DNA of 64,000 bases from Eleusine coracana subsp. coracana (Eukaryota > Streptophyta > Magnoliopsida > Poales > Poaceae). The DNA is taken from NCBI GenBank assembly GCA_032690845.1, contig CM064434.1, positions 11,100,108 to 11,164,107 on the forward strand, written 5' to 3'. Every line of letters starts with the position of its first letter. Position 1 is the first letter of the stretch. Under the pieces are notes generated by a model. It was not told the DNA's origin and ran no database searches. It worked only from the letters and a program-made list of their open reading frames with translations. The position numbers and the translations under genes were made by a program. This document shows, one piece after another, positions 1-11,400 of this stretch.

Positions 1-61
1 TTCCAAAGTCCAGGCGGTTTAACCAAGACCCATGACAGAAAAATGTGCTTGCATTGATCAT

Positions 62-1160
62 CACTATGGGAAAATCAATCTTTATCGGGTGTCTAAAATT
101 TTGTCGTATATTTTGTTTCGGACACACGGCAAACATAGTATTTGCCATGTGCTAAATTAAAACACACGGTAAAATCTTTACATGTGTAAAAAATTGACAC
201 ACGGTAAAAATGGGTATTTGCCGTGTGTTTATCTTGACACACGGCAAACACGTTCTTTGTCAAGTGTTTTTTTCTAACACTCAGTAAAATATAATTTTAA
301 ATTATATTTAAAACCATAAATTAATTTAAATAAAAAAATTGAACTATAAAGTTGTATAACTTTTAAAACTTACATTTTTATTTTGATTATTTGTTTATTA
401 TTTAATTTAATCTAAAACATTGTTCATTAAATCTAATAGTTTCATTAAACATATAATGAGACATATAAAATTTGAAAACAACGTTACTATCACTTTGTCA
501 AATGAAACCAAAACAAAAGTTGTAAATCTTAATAAGTTATATAACTTTATAGTTCAACACTTTTTATTTAAATTAATTTAGTCAACAAAAAAGATACTGA
601 AAAATATATAAATAGATCTTTACCGAGTGTTTCTCTCTTGACACACGGCAACCATGGTCTTTACCGTGTACCCGATATAAGACACACGGTAAAGCCGGTC
701 TTTGCTATGTAATCGATAGAATGCACACGGCAAAAAGGTAAAATATAAAAAGAGCAAATACGGGGTGTAGTCACAAATTAATGTGTGGTATAGTGGTAGG
801 GGGCTCTATGTGCGAAGGTAAGGTCCCGAGTTCAAATCTTGGTGGGTGCACTTTGCCTTGTAGCGCGCGAAAAAAATGTGGAGACTTACGACTTAAGACG
901 GGGACGAGTGGGCGAGGTTCCTGGCGGCCCAAAAAATTTTGTTTGCTATTTTAAAAAAAAAGTTATGATTTATATTTTAGCGGCTTTGTCGTGTGTGTTT
1001 TGACACACGATAAAGCTTTTGCCGTGTGCCCAATAGAAAGCACACGATAAAACCGGCTTTGTCAACAGATTTTTTAACAGGTAAAACCGATTTTGCCGTG
1101 GGTATTTTTGGTTTTGCCGTGTGCATTGAGCACACGGCAAACCTCTTCTCTCCCGTAGTG
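62..1160. mobile_element. Non-autonomous CACTA element, TSD CAT
   Basis: The left end reads CACTATGGGAAAATC and the right end, read inward on the other strand, CACTACGGGAGAG. The element is flanked by CAT at 59-61 and 1161-1163, the 3-bp duplication expected for CACTA (En/Spm) elements. Many short subterminal repeats of the type ACACACGGCAAA or TTTGCCGTGTG occur in both orientations; in this superfamily such repeats bind the transposase. The AT-rich interior has no transposase reading frame. The small ORFs here are chance ORFs through the repeats. It must be mobilised in trans if at all. A tRNA-like segment sits at 782-852 (separate entry). Confidence 0.9.
782..852 (+). repeat. tRNA-like segment (Pol III A and B box) inside CACTA element
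   Basis: TGGTATAGTGG at 786-796 fits the Pol III A-box consensus, and GAGTTCAAATC about 30 bp downstream is close to the B box. The ends do not pair into a convincing acceptor stem, so I call it tRNA-derived or SINE-like, not a functional tRNA gene. Downstream sequence (TGCACTTTG and beyond) also resembles the B-box module at 17159-17230 in another CACTA element. Confidence 0.5.
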
Positions 1161-2905
1161 CATATTCTTGCTTTTATGACACCTGAATGAGTTTGCCCGC
1201 TCAAATTGCGCAACTTCACTTATTAATAAGTTATAATGTTTTTTATAATATATTCCTTAACTAATATTTATAAACAAATGTGTATTTGATACACAATTAC
1301 ATATTAGAACTAGTGCAATTCAGGTCGCTGAAGGTTAAATGTTTGAAGTTCTTATCTATTTATCCTTCTTGACTGAGTATCTTGCAATAAATGGTAATAC
1401 ATATATCCGGTCTTATATATACTGGATAGAATTTGAAACCACAGAGAACAATAGTTGTGGCGATGATGCACGTGCCGTGGTACAACACCAATGTTATACT
1501 GAAAGAAAATAGAAGCCACATAGAACAATACTTGTGGCGGTGATGTAGCAGCACGCTCAAGTTGTCCGACATATGATTGAAGTTTTGTAATATGTTTCTT
1601 TGTGACACTTGAAAAAAAAGCAGATGGCAGCAAGTTCGCCACCCTATCCTTCATTACCTCTTCCGGCCAAAGTCAATACTTTTAACTTCTACTACTAAAA
1701 TTCAAATATTTATAAAAATAGATCGTGTATAAGTGACAATATAAGATGTATCATAAAACAAATTGTCATGGTATATAACTTCCAATTATTTTGAGCTTTT
1801 CCTTTTATAAAAAATAGCTTGCAAAGCTTTTGTGTATACAAAAAGAATATATAACTCATGACTATTATATATTATATGTAAGAAGTTTTTTCTACATATA
1901 TCATCTGTTCAAAGTTAAAAAAGTTATGAATTTGACCAAACTCAGGTATAGGAAGCTAAGTAAATATATTGAAAAAGTTCAAAAATAATGACTCATTAAG
2001 GTGTAAATAATGAACCATTAATTTTCACAATTTTTTTTAGATTACCAACTGTTAGTGGGCAGACTGTTCCTACTATTTCCTAAAGTATCTTCTCACCTAC
2101 TACCGCCAGACAAACTATCAAATAAGGTAAGAGGTGAATCAATTGAATAAATGTACCAAAATTTGGTAATTTCGGATTGAAGGTCACCGAGATGTCCAAT
2201 TGTGTATTTTTATAAATTTTAATTTAAAATATATGGTGTTTAAGTAAATATCAAAATCTCTTCCCTCACATTTGAAGTCTATAGTGACCTCTACATATAA
2301 CTAGTGGTATCGTTAAATTTTCCGTTATCAGAAAACGGGTATAGTTCCTATACATGAAAAATCTCTTAAATAAACCATACTCTCATATCACATAATACAT
2401 GTTCAAAGGTCAACTTGAGCATGAGCGAGTGAACCCATGAAGCAAGGCTCTAACTCTTAAGGCTTTCAAACTTAATCTGACAATTAACATAGCTCCCACT
2501 TTTACAGAAAAGCTAACTCCAGATATATGAAGTACACGAAGAATTTGACTGTACCACTTACCAAATATATGTAGCATGGATCACAGACTATCACACTGCA
2601 TAGAAAGAGTGGTAAGAAAGAAATGGAATTATAGTTTTCCCGCAGGTAAACCAACCAAAATGTGTGCTGTTCCGTTATCTCACAACAAAGACGTGCATCA
2701 GTAGAAGAGCAAGGTAGGCATGAACACCCATCAATAGTGGATTTAATTTCAGAACTTATACTATATAAAACATATCTTTACATCCCACCCTGTTTCGATC
2801 TTTGCTATCAGAGAGGACCACACAATCATTTCAAAGTTGCAGCATCCAGAATTCTTCAGCTAATCCACAGCTAACGAGTACTCAAAATGCAACAGATTAA
2901 TGAAC
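1161..2905. other. AT-rich intergenic stretch, no gene recognised
   Basis: No long ORF or known domain is seen. At 1437-1545 a short segment is present as two imperfect direct copies, each with a core like GAACAATASTTGTGGCG, which gives two overlapping minus-strand ORFs of 82 and 100 codons. These do not resemble a known protein and are probably a decayed gene or element fragment. Confidence 0.5.
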
Positions 2906-3225
2906 TAAAACTAAGTAATCTACAAAAGAACCGAAACTGATGCACCAGCCATTGGTCTCAGCAGTGAGGCGGCAGCAACACTGATAGAGGCAAATCCACT
3001 GATCCAGGCAAGATCTGAATTAGAGAACAATGATTGTCCTCCTGCCGGTGCTAGAGAAGACGCCTGCAACACCTAGAACTGTTAGCTTATCCCCAATTCA
3101 ATAGCCTAAAAACATCATAACATGACCAACAAATATATTGCGCAGATGCTTATTTTTACTTTTCTGTGCATACTGCTTAATACTCTGACAAACATGGTGC
3201 ATAATTCTATTATTACTTTATCATT

Positions 3226-3343
3226 CATTGAGTTTCAACATAGCCAGTCCCAAGCCTGGATAAAGGAGGGGGGTCCCTTAGGGGTTGTTTAGGTTTGGCA
3301 AACCAACATAAAAAAACCCAGCCACTCAAACGGATATAAAACT
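3226..3343 (+). mobile_element. RTE LINE fragment, 5' end only
   Basis: About 118 bp match the 5' end of the full-length RTE element at 35827-39146, in the opposite orientation. Shared blocks include ATAGCCAGTCCCAAGCCTGG and CCCAGCCACTCAAACGGATA (one mismatch). Homology stops just after the start of the RTE ORF. A 5'-only remnant is unusual for a LINE, whose copies normally lose the 5' end, so a later deletion is likely. Confidence 0.7.
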
Positions 3344-4012
3344 TTATTATTCATCCAACATTAGAGAAGTAATTGTTCGCATGAAAATAAAGCAAGTGCA
3401 ATGGGCATTGCTCATCTGTGATGACCTTCCCGTGGCCATTCATACGAAAGAAATCATAGGAGAACCAGCAGATGCAGCAGGCTGAGGGAAGATACCTCAA
3501 CGATTAGGGGTGCTCGCGAGCTCGCAACGGTGACCTCCAGCACCAAATGACCCTGAGCCTGATGCTCACACCTCGGAGTCGCCCCATGCCGCATCGACTA
3601 CCAGTCCGCCTTGAACGACAAGGGCCACGGCTCTAAGCCTTGCCCATATTCCGGCAGTGCCTCCTGATCATAGATATCGCCGTCGTGCAAACAACACACT
3701 TTTTTGGCTCCATTCCTGAAAAAGGGGAAAAAGAAAAAAAATCAGTAGACTTTCATTTTCCTGAAATACAAAATCTTTAATTGGCTGAAATTAGCAGACT
3801 GAAAACCTGGTACCTGGTTTTCGTTTATCGATAACATGCTATGAGCCTCTAAACATCAAAATCAATACAAAGTAACAATGAAGATGGATAACATAGATAT
3901 GAAGGCACTTAATAACTATATTAGAAAGCTCATAACAAAGAACAAATTTGCAAGGGCAGCATATGCAAGTTTATAATACAGTAATGCATGCCTACACCCT
4001 CTCCCTAAATAC

Positions 4013-4685
4013 AACAAAAACAACAACAAAAATAAAGCATTTTTATCCTAAGCAAGTTGGGGAAATTCCTTATTGGCCATCAGAAATTTTTCTGATTCCT
4101 TATTGACCATTAAAATTTTTGAACTTCCCTAGTGGCCATTGGATTGAATTTTTTTTTTTTTGCCTTATTGGCCATCCTAGTGTTAACGTTGAAGAAGAAA
4201 AGACACTTTTGCCCCTAACAACAGTTTTATGCCAACGTTCCTGATTAATCACATAATTTAGTTAATTTAATTTGTTAATATGAACAAAACATGAGAATGT
4301 AGTTTAGGTTTTTTAGCAGAATTAATATTTTTACTATTGTCAAAAATACACATTGTTGCTATAAAAAATTCCAAAAATACATACTCATGATATCCATATT
4401 TACAAATTAGGTATTAATTGATATTTTTTCTAATTTCATGGTTAATAAGGATCATTGACCACAAAGATGTTGCCAAGGGTATAAGTGACTTTTCTTCTCC
4501 AACTTTAACACTATGATGGCCAATAAGGAAAAAAAGTTTAACTCGATGGCCACCAAGGAAATTGAAATTTTTTGATGGCCAATAAGGAAACACAAAAAAT
4601 TTTGATGGCCACTAAGGAATTTTCTCAAGCAAGTTGGGATAGGCTAGAGATGAAACCTATGAGAACCCAAAAAAGAAGAGACAAA
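4013..4685 (-). mobile_element. RTE LINE 3'-end fragment, split by a Mutator-like element
   Basis: The microsatellite tail (ACAACAAAAACAACAAC) and the adjacent AAGCAAGTTGGG..AGGCTAGAGATGAAACC match the 3' terminus of the intact RTE element at 35827. The fragment is interrupted at 4059-4626 by the foldback element described separately. Only about 100 bp of the RTE 3' end can be recognised beyond the insertion. Confidence 0.75.
4059..4626. mobile_element. Mutator-like foldback element with 9-bp TSD
   Basis: The element is flanked by perfect AAGCAAGTT copies (4050-4058 and 4627-4635), the 9-bp duplication typical of the Mutator superfamily. Terminal inverted repeats start GRGRAAATTCCTTA and extend about 150 bp. 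Each arm holds several copies of a unit like CCTTATTGGCCATCA, so the arms are themselves tandemly repetitive. The short middle is AT-rich with no transposase. It inserted into an RTE 3' end, so it is younger than that fragment. Confidence 0.85.
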
Positions 4686-6410
4686 GGAACAAAAGCCAAA
4701 AGAAAGAGAAGAAAAAGGAAAAAAAATAAAAGAGAGACAAAAACAAAAGGAACAAAAGACCCTCTCCCTAAATACAGGAATCAAAAATCATTTTGGCCCA
4801 TGTGCCCTGTAAAATACTTCTAATTTGCATGTGAAAGCAGACAATCTCAACATCTAAGTAAAACTCTGTAACAACCCTAGATGGAAGCAAAATTGCGCAT
4901 AATGTCAGACATGCAACTATACAACACAGAAGGAAAAGACATACAATTTTAGTGAGTATAATTTTTGAAAGCCCATCATGAAATATGTAAGTGATTCCAG
5001 TTTGCACCAAGAAAAAACTTCTTTAGTATTGTCAAGGTACATATATTGGAGAGATATGGATACTCCACTATCATTTGCAGGGGATAAAGAAGTAAACCTT
5101 AACGCATGAGTTACTACTACTTACTAAGTTAATCAAGTAGGGCAAATGAGATAAAAGAATTAGTAAACTTCAACGCATGGGTTACTAACTCAAATTGGTC
5201 TTGAAGTAACATCCGGAGGTAGTATATGACCAGACATAATTAATCGTACCACTAAAATTTTAAGGAACAAAAAGACCTGAAGTGCTCTCAAATAAAAAAA
5301 TGACACTGCTGTTCTAAGTTTTCTTGTAGAGATTTACTTCAATGCACTGAAAAGAATAGAGCGCGCATAAATCATTCCTACAACAATGAAAGGATGCAAA
5401 ATTAATTTTTGCTAATGCAACTAATTTTTAGATTCACTGAACCACACATAAAAGACTGACATTACACCATGTTGAATAAGATCTTTCGCCTATGCTACTA
5501 TAAATGGAGTAGAATGAAGTAAACGGAGAAAACAACAAAAAGTGGAGCATTTCAGTTTTAGTAGCATGCACACCAATGTTAATAAGATGCTAATTAATGG
5601 ATCTAGGCAACCAATGTGAAGGAAAACATCAATTAAAGAATGATAGCAGGAAAAAGGAAATAAACGCTAGCAATTTAGTAAACAATTCCTGAATGCAGCA
5701 TTTTCGTGAGTTTGCAATATGGTAAAAATTAGAGATAAAATAGACATAATTAATGATATTACCACATCTTGAAGGGACAGAACTAATATGAAGTGGTTTA
5801 AGGTACAAAAGGACACTACCATACTCAATTTTCTTACAGAAATTCATTTTAATGGGACGTCAAAGTAGGGCATGTTGTAAACTTTTATTGTTATTTGGCT
5901 AAACATAGGCGGCATCTAACTGTAAATAAATGCAACATGGAGCAAATAGCACCTTAGATGGCCATCTGAAATCGATGAAGCTGCAAGAGGAATCATTTTG
6001 CAAGCAAGAAAAGCACCAGATTATAGCCTATTGACCGAATCAATGGAAAGTACCAGAGAAATTATTACAGAGTTTTCAAGTCATTTGAAGTTACACATAC
6101 TTTGTTTTAAGATATAAATGAAACTCAAATAAATAGAAGTCCTCATATGCCATGTAACAAATAAATCTCAATTAATCATAATGGGAAGATGAATAATAAA
6201 TTTATGTCCCCAGGCATAACAGTATCATACACTAAACTTTAAGAATTGTAGATACATCAAGAGGATCATCCCTAGTATTTTGTGACTTCTATTTCTTAAT
6301 ATATGCAAAAGGGCATACAATCAGAAGTTCAGAACCAAATCAAGGCATGAATTTAACTCCTCAAAGATAAAACCATCTTAACCTGATGATTAATTCTTTA
6401 AAAACCAAAA
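4686..6410. other. AT-rich region without recognised gene
   Basis: An A/G-rich tract follows the RTE fragment at 4660-4760. I see no conserved coding sequence. If the candidate gene at 2906-7167 is real, this would be mostly intron. Confidence 0.4.
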
Positions 6411-7167
6411 ACCAAGCATGAATTTACCTCCTCGAGCATATCACCAATCTGCATTCAGACAAAGCAATTTATTAGATAAGCATACACCTGATATTTTGCT
6501 GAATCTACTGCCTTGCTGCGTTAGAAAGAAATTTGCAAATTTCTTATTATGTTTAATCATTTCACAGTTTATCAGTCGCCTATGCATGTGAATATGATAG
6601 GAATATCTTTAAAATATGATCAGAGAGCAATACAAGCATGAATTTATCATGAAATCAGATATCGTGTGTCACGTGTCATTCCAAATAAACATACCATCTA
6701 GATTGTTAGACGCTGATGTTAAAGGCATGTGATAATGAATGGCTATAATAGGCTAAGGTAAAAGATTAGGCATACGAACCTACAATGCAAAACATGGTAG
6801 CCTATACCTGCTGAACGTCCATCACCAGAACGCATATACACTGGCGGCCATAGCGGACAGGGTACTATCACAAAGCGGCATCTAGCCTCGGGTTTGTCTA
6901 GAACCAGATAAAGAACATCCAAGAGTTAAACCTTAAATCCAAGAAGACGTATGAATCATCACAAACTGAAACAAATCAAAAAAATAAAAAGAAAAAGAAA
7001 TCAAAGAATGCAGAGAAGAAATCAACAGCAAGGGAGAACGCATGATCTTTGCCACCATTGCTGCTGCCGACGGCGGCAGCCTCTGCGCTTGCCTCATCAC
7101 GCCGGAGGCCGCTGCGCTCGATGCTGGCTGTAGCTGCAGGGGCAGCCGCGACCGGAGGAGATGCCAT

Positions 7168-8436
7168 GGTCCGGGTCAGATCTGCCAAAGGCCGCCATAA
7201 TGGGTAGCCATGACGGAGCCCACCATCCGGGCGCTGCATCGCCCCCCTCCTGCATCGCATGCCGCCGCCATCACGCCGCGATTTGTGTCTGTCGCTTGTT
7301 TGAGAACCAGAGAGATAGAAAGAGAGGTGGAGGGGAGAGAGAGAGAGCGGAGGAGAAATAGGGAGAGCTCACCATCGTTGCCGGCCGGCGCCTCCACTGC
7401 ACCGACCTGGTCCAGCGCTGTGTGTCACCGCCATCACCCCGACCCGCCTACTCCGTGCAGCCGTGGGATGGCCAGGCTCCGCCGCTGCCGCAGATTGTTG
7501 CCTCCTCCGCTCCACACACCTGGGGCTGTCCCGCCTGCCCTACCTGCCGCGTCGCCCTGTCTTCTCCGCGGAGCTGTGTCGTGGTCCTAGCCCCGCCTTC
7601 TCCGCTCACCACAACCGTGCCGCAGGTCTCGACCGACCGCCACCACCTGCCGCTGCCTCCTCCCGCTCGATGCCGCGTGGGAAGGAGAGCGAGACGAGGG
7701 GGCCCAGATCCAGCAGAGGGAAGGGGCAGTGCCTCCGCCCTGCTCCCGTTGAACCAGGCCGTACGCCCGCTCGCCTGCGTGGATCTGAGAGAGAGAGGAA
7801 GCTGCCACGAGAGAGAGAGACGAAAGGGAGATTTTTTTCGCCAGTTAAACACCAGCATCGCAGCAGCACCCCACCCACCCCCGGGTAAATGTGGCATGCG
7901 CCACGCACGGATGAACCAACGGGGCGCCGACACGCGCGCTGCCACACGATAAAACTTTTCTTACCGCAGGCGGGATTGACCCAAACCGCGCACACGGCTC
8001 TGGATCGGAATCCAACGATCACAACTGCCACGCCTGCTGCGGAGAAGTGGGGAGCGCGAGTACTCCGGCGCGTCTAGAGGGGTAAATGATATCCCTTCCT
8101 ATCATACTGTGGGGAGGAATCAATGATGCGACGAGAGATGGGATAGAAGACTTATCTGATATCCTCAGTAGAGTATTAACTGCAAGCTTCTGCTCAGTTG
8201 AACCTAATAAAATTACATAAAGTTTATCTTCTAATGAGTAAATTTAAAAGGCTAAATATCTATTTGTGACATGGTCATTCAACGCGAAACATATTCTTAT
8301 TTGTTGGTTCCTAAAACTCCTACTTGGGAGATATCTCTGCTAATGCACGGAAATTATTACAACTCCAATGGCTGCGTGACAACCCTTCGTTTTCACGATT
8401 ATCGTTTGCTCACAGAACCGCTTTACTTGAATACGA
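7168..8436. other. GC-rich promoter-like region, then 3' flank of NPF gene
   Basis: GC content rises sharply over about 7040-8060, with GA-rich runs at 7306-7350 and 7789-7831. Many overlapping ORFs exist on both strands, but none has a recognised domain and all appear due to GC bias. It may be the promoter and 5' UTR of the candidate minus-strand gene starting at 7167. 8060-8436 is the 3' flank of the NPF gene. Confidence 0.4.
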
Positions 8437-11400
8437 TCAGATCAAGTCCTCGCTACCAATTATTGGAGTTTTCTTTTCACCTTCAACCACCACTCTTTGG
8501 TCATTCCTGTACACATATCGCCTTGCAAAGAACATGTAAGTCAGTAAGGACACCAGCTCAAGAACAGCAAGTAACCAATAGAACCTATCAAGCTTCCCCT
8601 TGTTCAAGTTGGACCCATCAAGCCACCCACCCGTCCTATTGCCATGCCTTGTAACTCTAGTCACCAACTGGATGAGCAGGCTCCCCAGCCAAGCTGACAC
8701 CCCAAGAATGCAGTAGAAGATGGAGCTCCCAATTGACTTCATCCCCATGGATGTCTCGCTATAGAAGAACTCAAGGAGCCCAACGAATGAAGTGACGTCC
8801 ACCACTCCAAGGAGAAAGAACTGCACTGTTAACCAAAAAACTGACATTGGAATCCCTGTTGTAGCATCCATAAGGCCATTCTCTTCTGCAACCCTCTTCC
8901 TCTTAGTCTCCAACAGGGCAGCCACACCAGTGGCCAGAATAGTGGAGAAGAAACCGATGCCGATACGCTGGAGATGTGTGATACCGCCCACATATCCTGT
9001 GATTTTCCGCAGGAAGGGGACTATGAACCGGTCATAGAGGATAAGGATCACCATCTGGAATACTGTCGGGATGACGAACAGCGTCGCCGGGGAAATGTGA
9101 ATCCCACCAAGTTTAGTATCCATTGTGTTGCCCTGCTGCACGGTGAAGTTGAGGATCAGTGGCACCGGTATGTAGCCGAAGACGGAACTGACGAAGATGG
9201 GCACCATGCGGAGGATGATCTTTGCCTCCTCCACCTGGGTTATACTGCAGAGAGACCACGCGCTAGTCTTCCCAGTATCTAAGGCAGCTTTGTCAAGGCA
9301 CCTGGAACAAATGAAGCATTTGTAATTGGAATAATTTGCACACGTTTTACAACTTCTACTGGAATTTTTAGATGCCTTGGAGTGACATCAAAATGTTCAG
9401 AGCTGTACTTACTTAAATCCCTTTGTTTTTTGAAGTACTTCAAGAGAGCTGGCATCATCGTGGTTTATTTGTTTATAATCGCTGGGATCCTCTGGTGACT
9501 GAACATTCCTTTTTTTGAATGCCTCTACAAATACCTAAAATGAATTTCATGGAACCAAAATTTTCTTATGAGCTTATATAAATTTTGACTTCATAATCTC
9601 TTGATAAAGATGACCTTTAGACAGATCATATTAGGAGAGACAAACTCGAATATGCAGTGATCAATCACATACCTGCAACATTCTTGTGATTGGACTTCCA
9701 GTAGGCAGCTGATTCCTGTAGAATGGGAACCCAGCAATCCATATGAACAACCCCAGCAGCACACACAGGGCGCACACAAGAAACCCGAGGTCCCATCCCC
9801 TGCCGTTCTCCACCCACACGATGAACACGAGCCCGATGAACCCGCCTGACGACACAGCGAAGGTGTACCAGTTGAAGAAGCTAGCCTCCTGCCTCTGCTC
9901 CACAGGGTCAGAAACGTCGAACTGTTCTCCACCAAGTGCAGGCAGGCAGGCACGTGCCGCTCCATCGCCGATGGTGATGAGGTAGAGGCCTAGGAGGAGC
10001 AAGCTCAGATTGGATCCGTGCACCGTCTCGCAGGTGCTTGTCTGCTGGGTGCTGGCACACGGTGGCGGTTGTAGGGACGGAACGTGTGCTTGGATAGCAA
10101 GAAGGATGTAGCCCTGCAGCACAGTTTCGTTTAACTTTCATTGTTTAATGCTGCATATAAGTTACTTTGATTTTATTGAAACTTTATTTTCTTAGGTCCT
10201 GTTTAGATCCCTCCAGTTTTTAAGAAACTAGTTTATAGAAACTAGAGGACATTTAAATAGACCAGTTTTTGTGACACTTTCTATAAAATAGATTATGGAT
10301 TTCTAAGAAACTCATAATCTGGCTCTACCCAGCTAATGCTAATTTTTTTCTCATTGCAATGCATTAACTACCGAAAAGCTAGTAGTCTATAGATTGTAAA
10401 AACCAGGATCCAAATGTTTCCACCTAGTTTGTATCTAGAAACCAGTTTCTAGAAATTGAAAGTAAAAACCAGTCTTTAAGAAACTACAGTGAATCCAAAC
10501 AGACTCTTAGTTCTCCATGTAAAATTAGCTATATATAAAAGATCAAAGAAAACATTTGTTTAACTCTGTTTGCTTTTCTAGACTGGATGTATTATTCTTG
10601 TGTAACATGAAAATATCTGGTCCCTATTGTTTTTCTAGGTGTATGTTCACATGTAAGCGTATTGGTTGGACTCTTGGCTCATGGATTCAACGGGATACAA
10701 TTATATAACCCTGCAGCACAGTTTCGTTTAACTCTGTTTGCTTGCTACTGCATATCAGTTACTCTGATTTGAAACTTCGTTCTCTTAGTTCTCCGTGTGA
10801 AAGTAGCTATGTAGAAGTTCAAAGAAGACAAGTTTCCTTATTTTCTTTGGAACTCTGCTGCACCTAGATTAACAAAAAAATTCTTTACTATAATCGGTTA
10901 GGAACTATTCAAGTGTGAAGCGTTGAGATCAAATCTTGACAGAATTTACCTATCATCAGAATAGGATGTGGCCACCTGGGCGCTAGATTGTAAGAGCGGT
11001 TACACGACGAAGTCAATGTATAAGCGCTTGATGATAAGGGGGTGACAATGACTAAATATGGAAAAGCAAGCTACCCATGAAAATCAAAGTATTTATGTGG
11101 CTGGTGCTCCATGATAGGATCCAATCAGGGGAAGAACTTAAAAAGAGAAGTTGGAAAGGAAATAAGAATTGCATTCTGTGTGACAGAACTGACACAACTA
11201 ATCATAGACTCTTTGAGTGCTGCCATGCACGATTTCTATGGTTCAGCTTCAACCGGGGTGGAATAAGATTCCAGCTAACATGTCTGATTTCCTAGCTGAT
11301 TGGGTTCCTCTGGGTGGGAATAATCATTGTCTAAAAATGATCGTTTTCCTATCATTTTTTGGGTGTTATGGAATGTCATGAACAAACTGGTCATGGAGAA

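Larger units (their letters stand above)
2906..7167 (-). other. Possible multi-exon host gene, minus strand (candidate exons only)
   Basis: I do not recognise a product. Four pieces look exonic. A start ATG lies at 7167 in good context, followed by an Ala-rich leader (MASPPVAAAPAATASIERSG) in GC-rich sequence. A segment at about 6813-6902 has an acceptor (TTCTAG) and donor (CAG/GTATAG) and reads openly, ending PPVYMRSGDGRSA. A 21-bp candidate micro-exon at about 6428-6448 lies between AG and GT and reads IGDMLEE in one frame. A terminal exon at about 2924-3065 follows TGTTGCAG and ends LRPMAGASVSVLL then stop. The phases of exons 2 and 3 do not join cleanly, so an exon is missing from my model or the micro-exon is wrong. 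Region 3490-3713 also has splice-like ends but contains stops in all frames. Confidence 0.3.

Noticed and set aside
782..852. A functional tRNA gene
   Set aside because: The A and B boxes are present, but the ends do not pair into an acceptor stem and no anticodon arm can be drawn with confidence.
7176..8031. Six or more overlapping ORFs of 60-176 codons on both strands in a GC-rich block
   Set aside because: They overlap in all frames, have no domain or consistent splice context, and are expected from high GC content with few stop codons.
8792..9282. Plus-strand ORFs opposite the NPF gene
   Set aside because: They are antisense shadows of exon 5 with no known domain.
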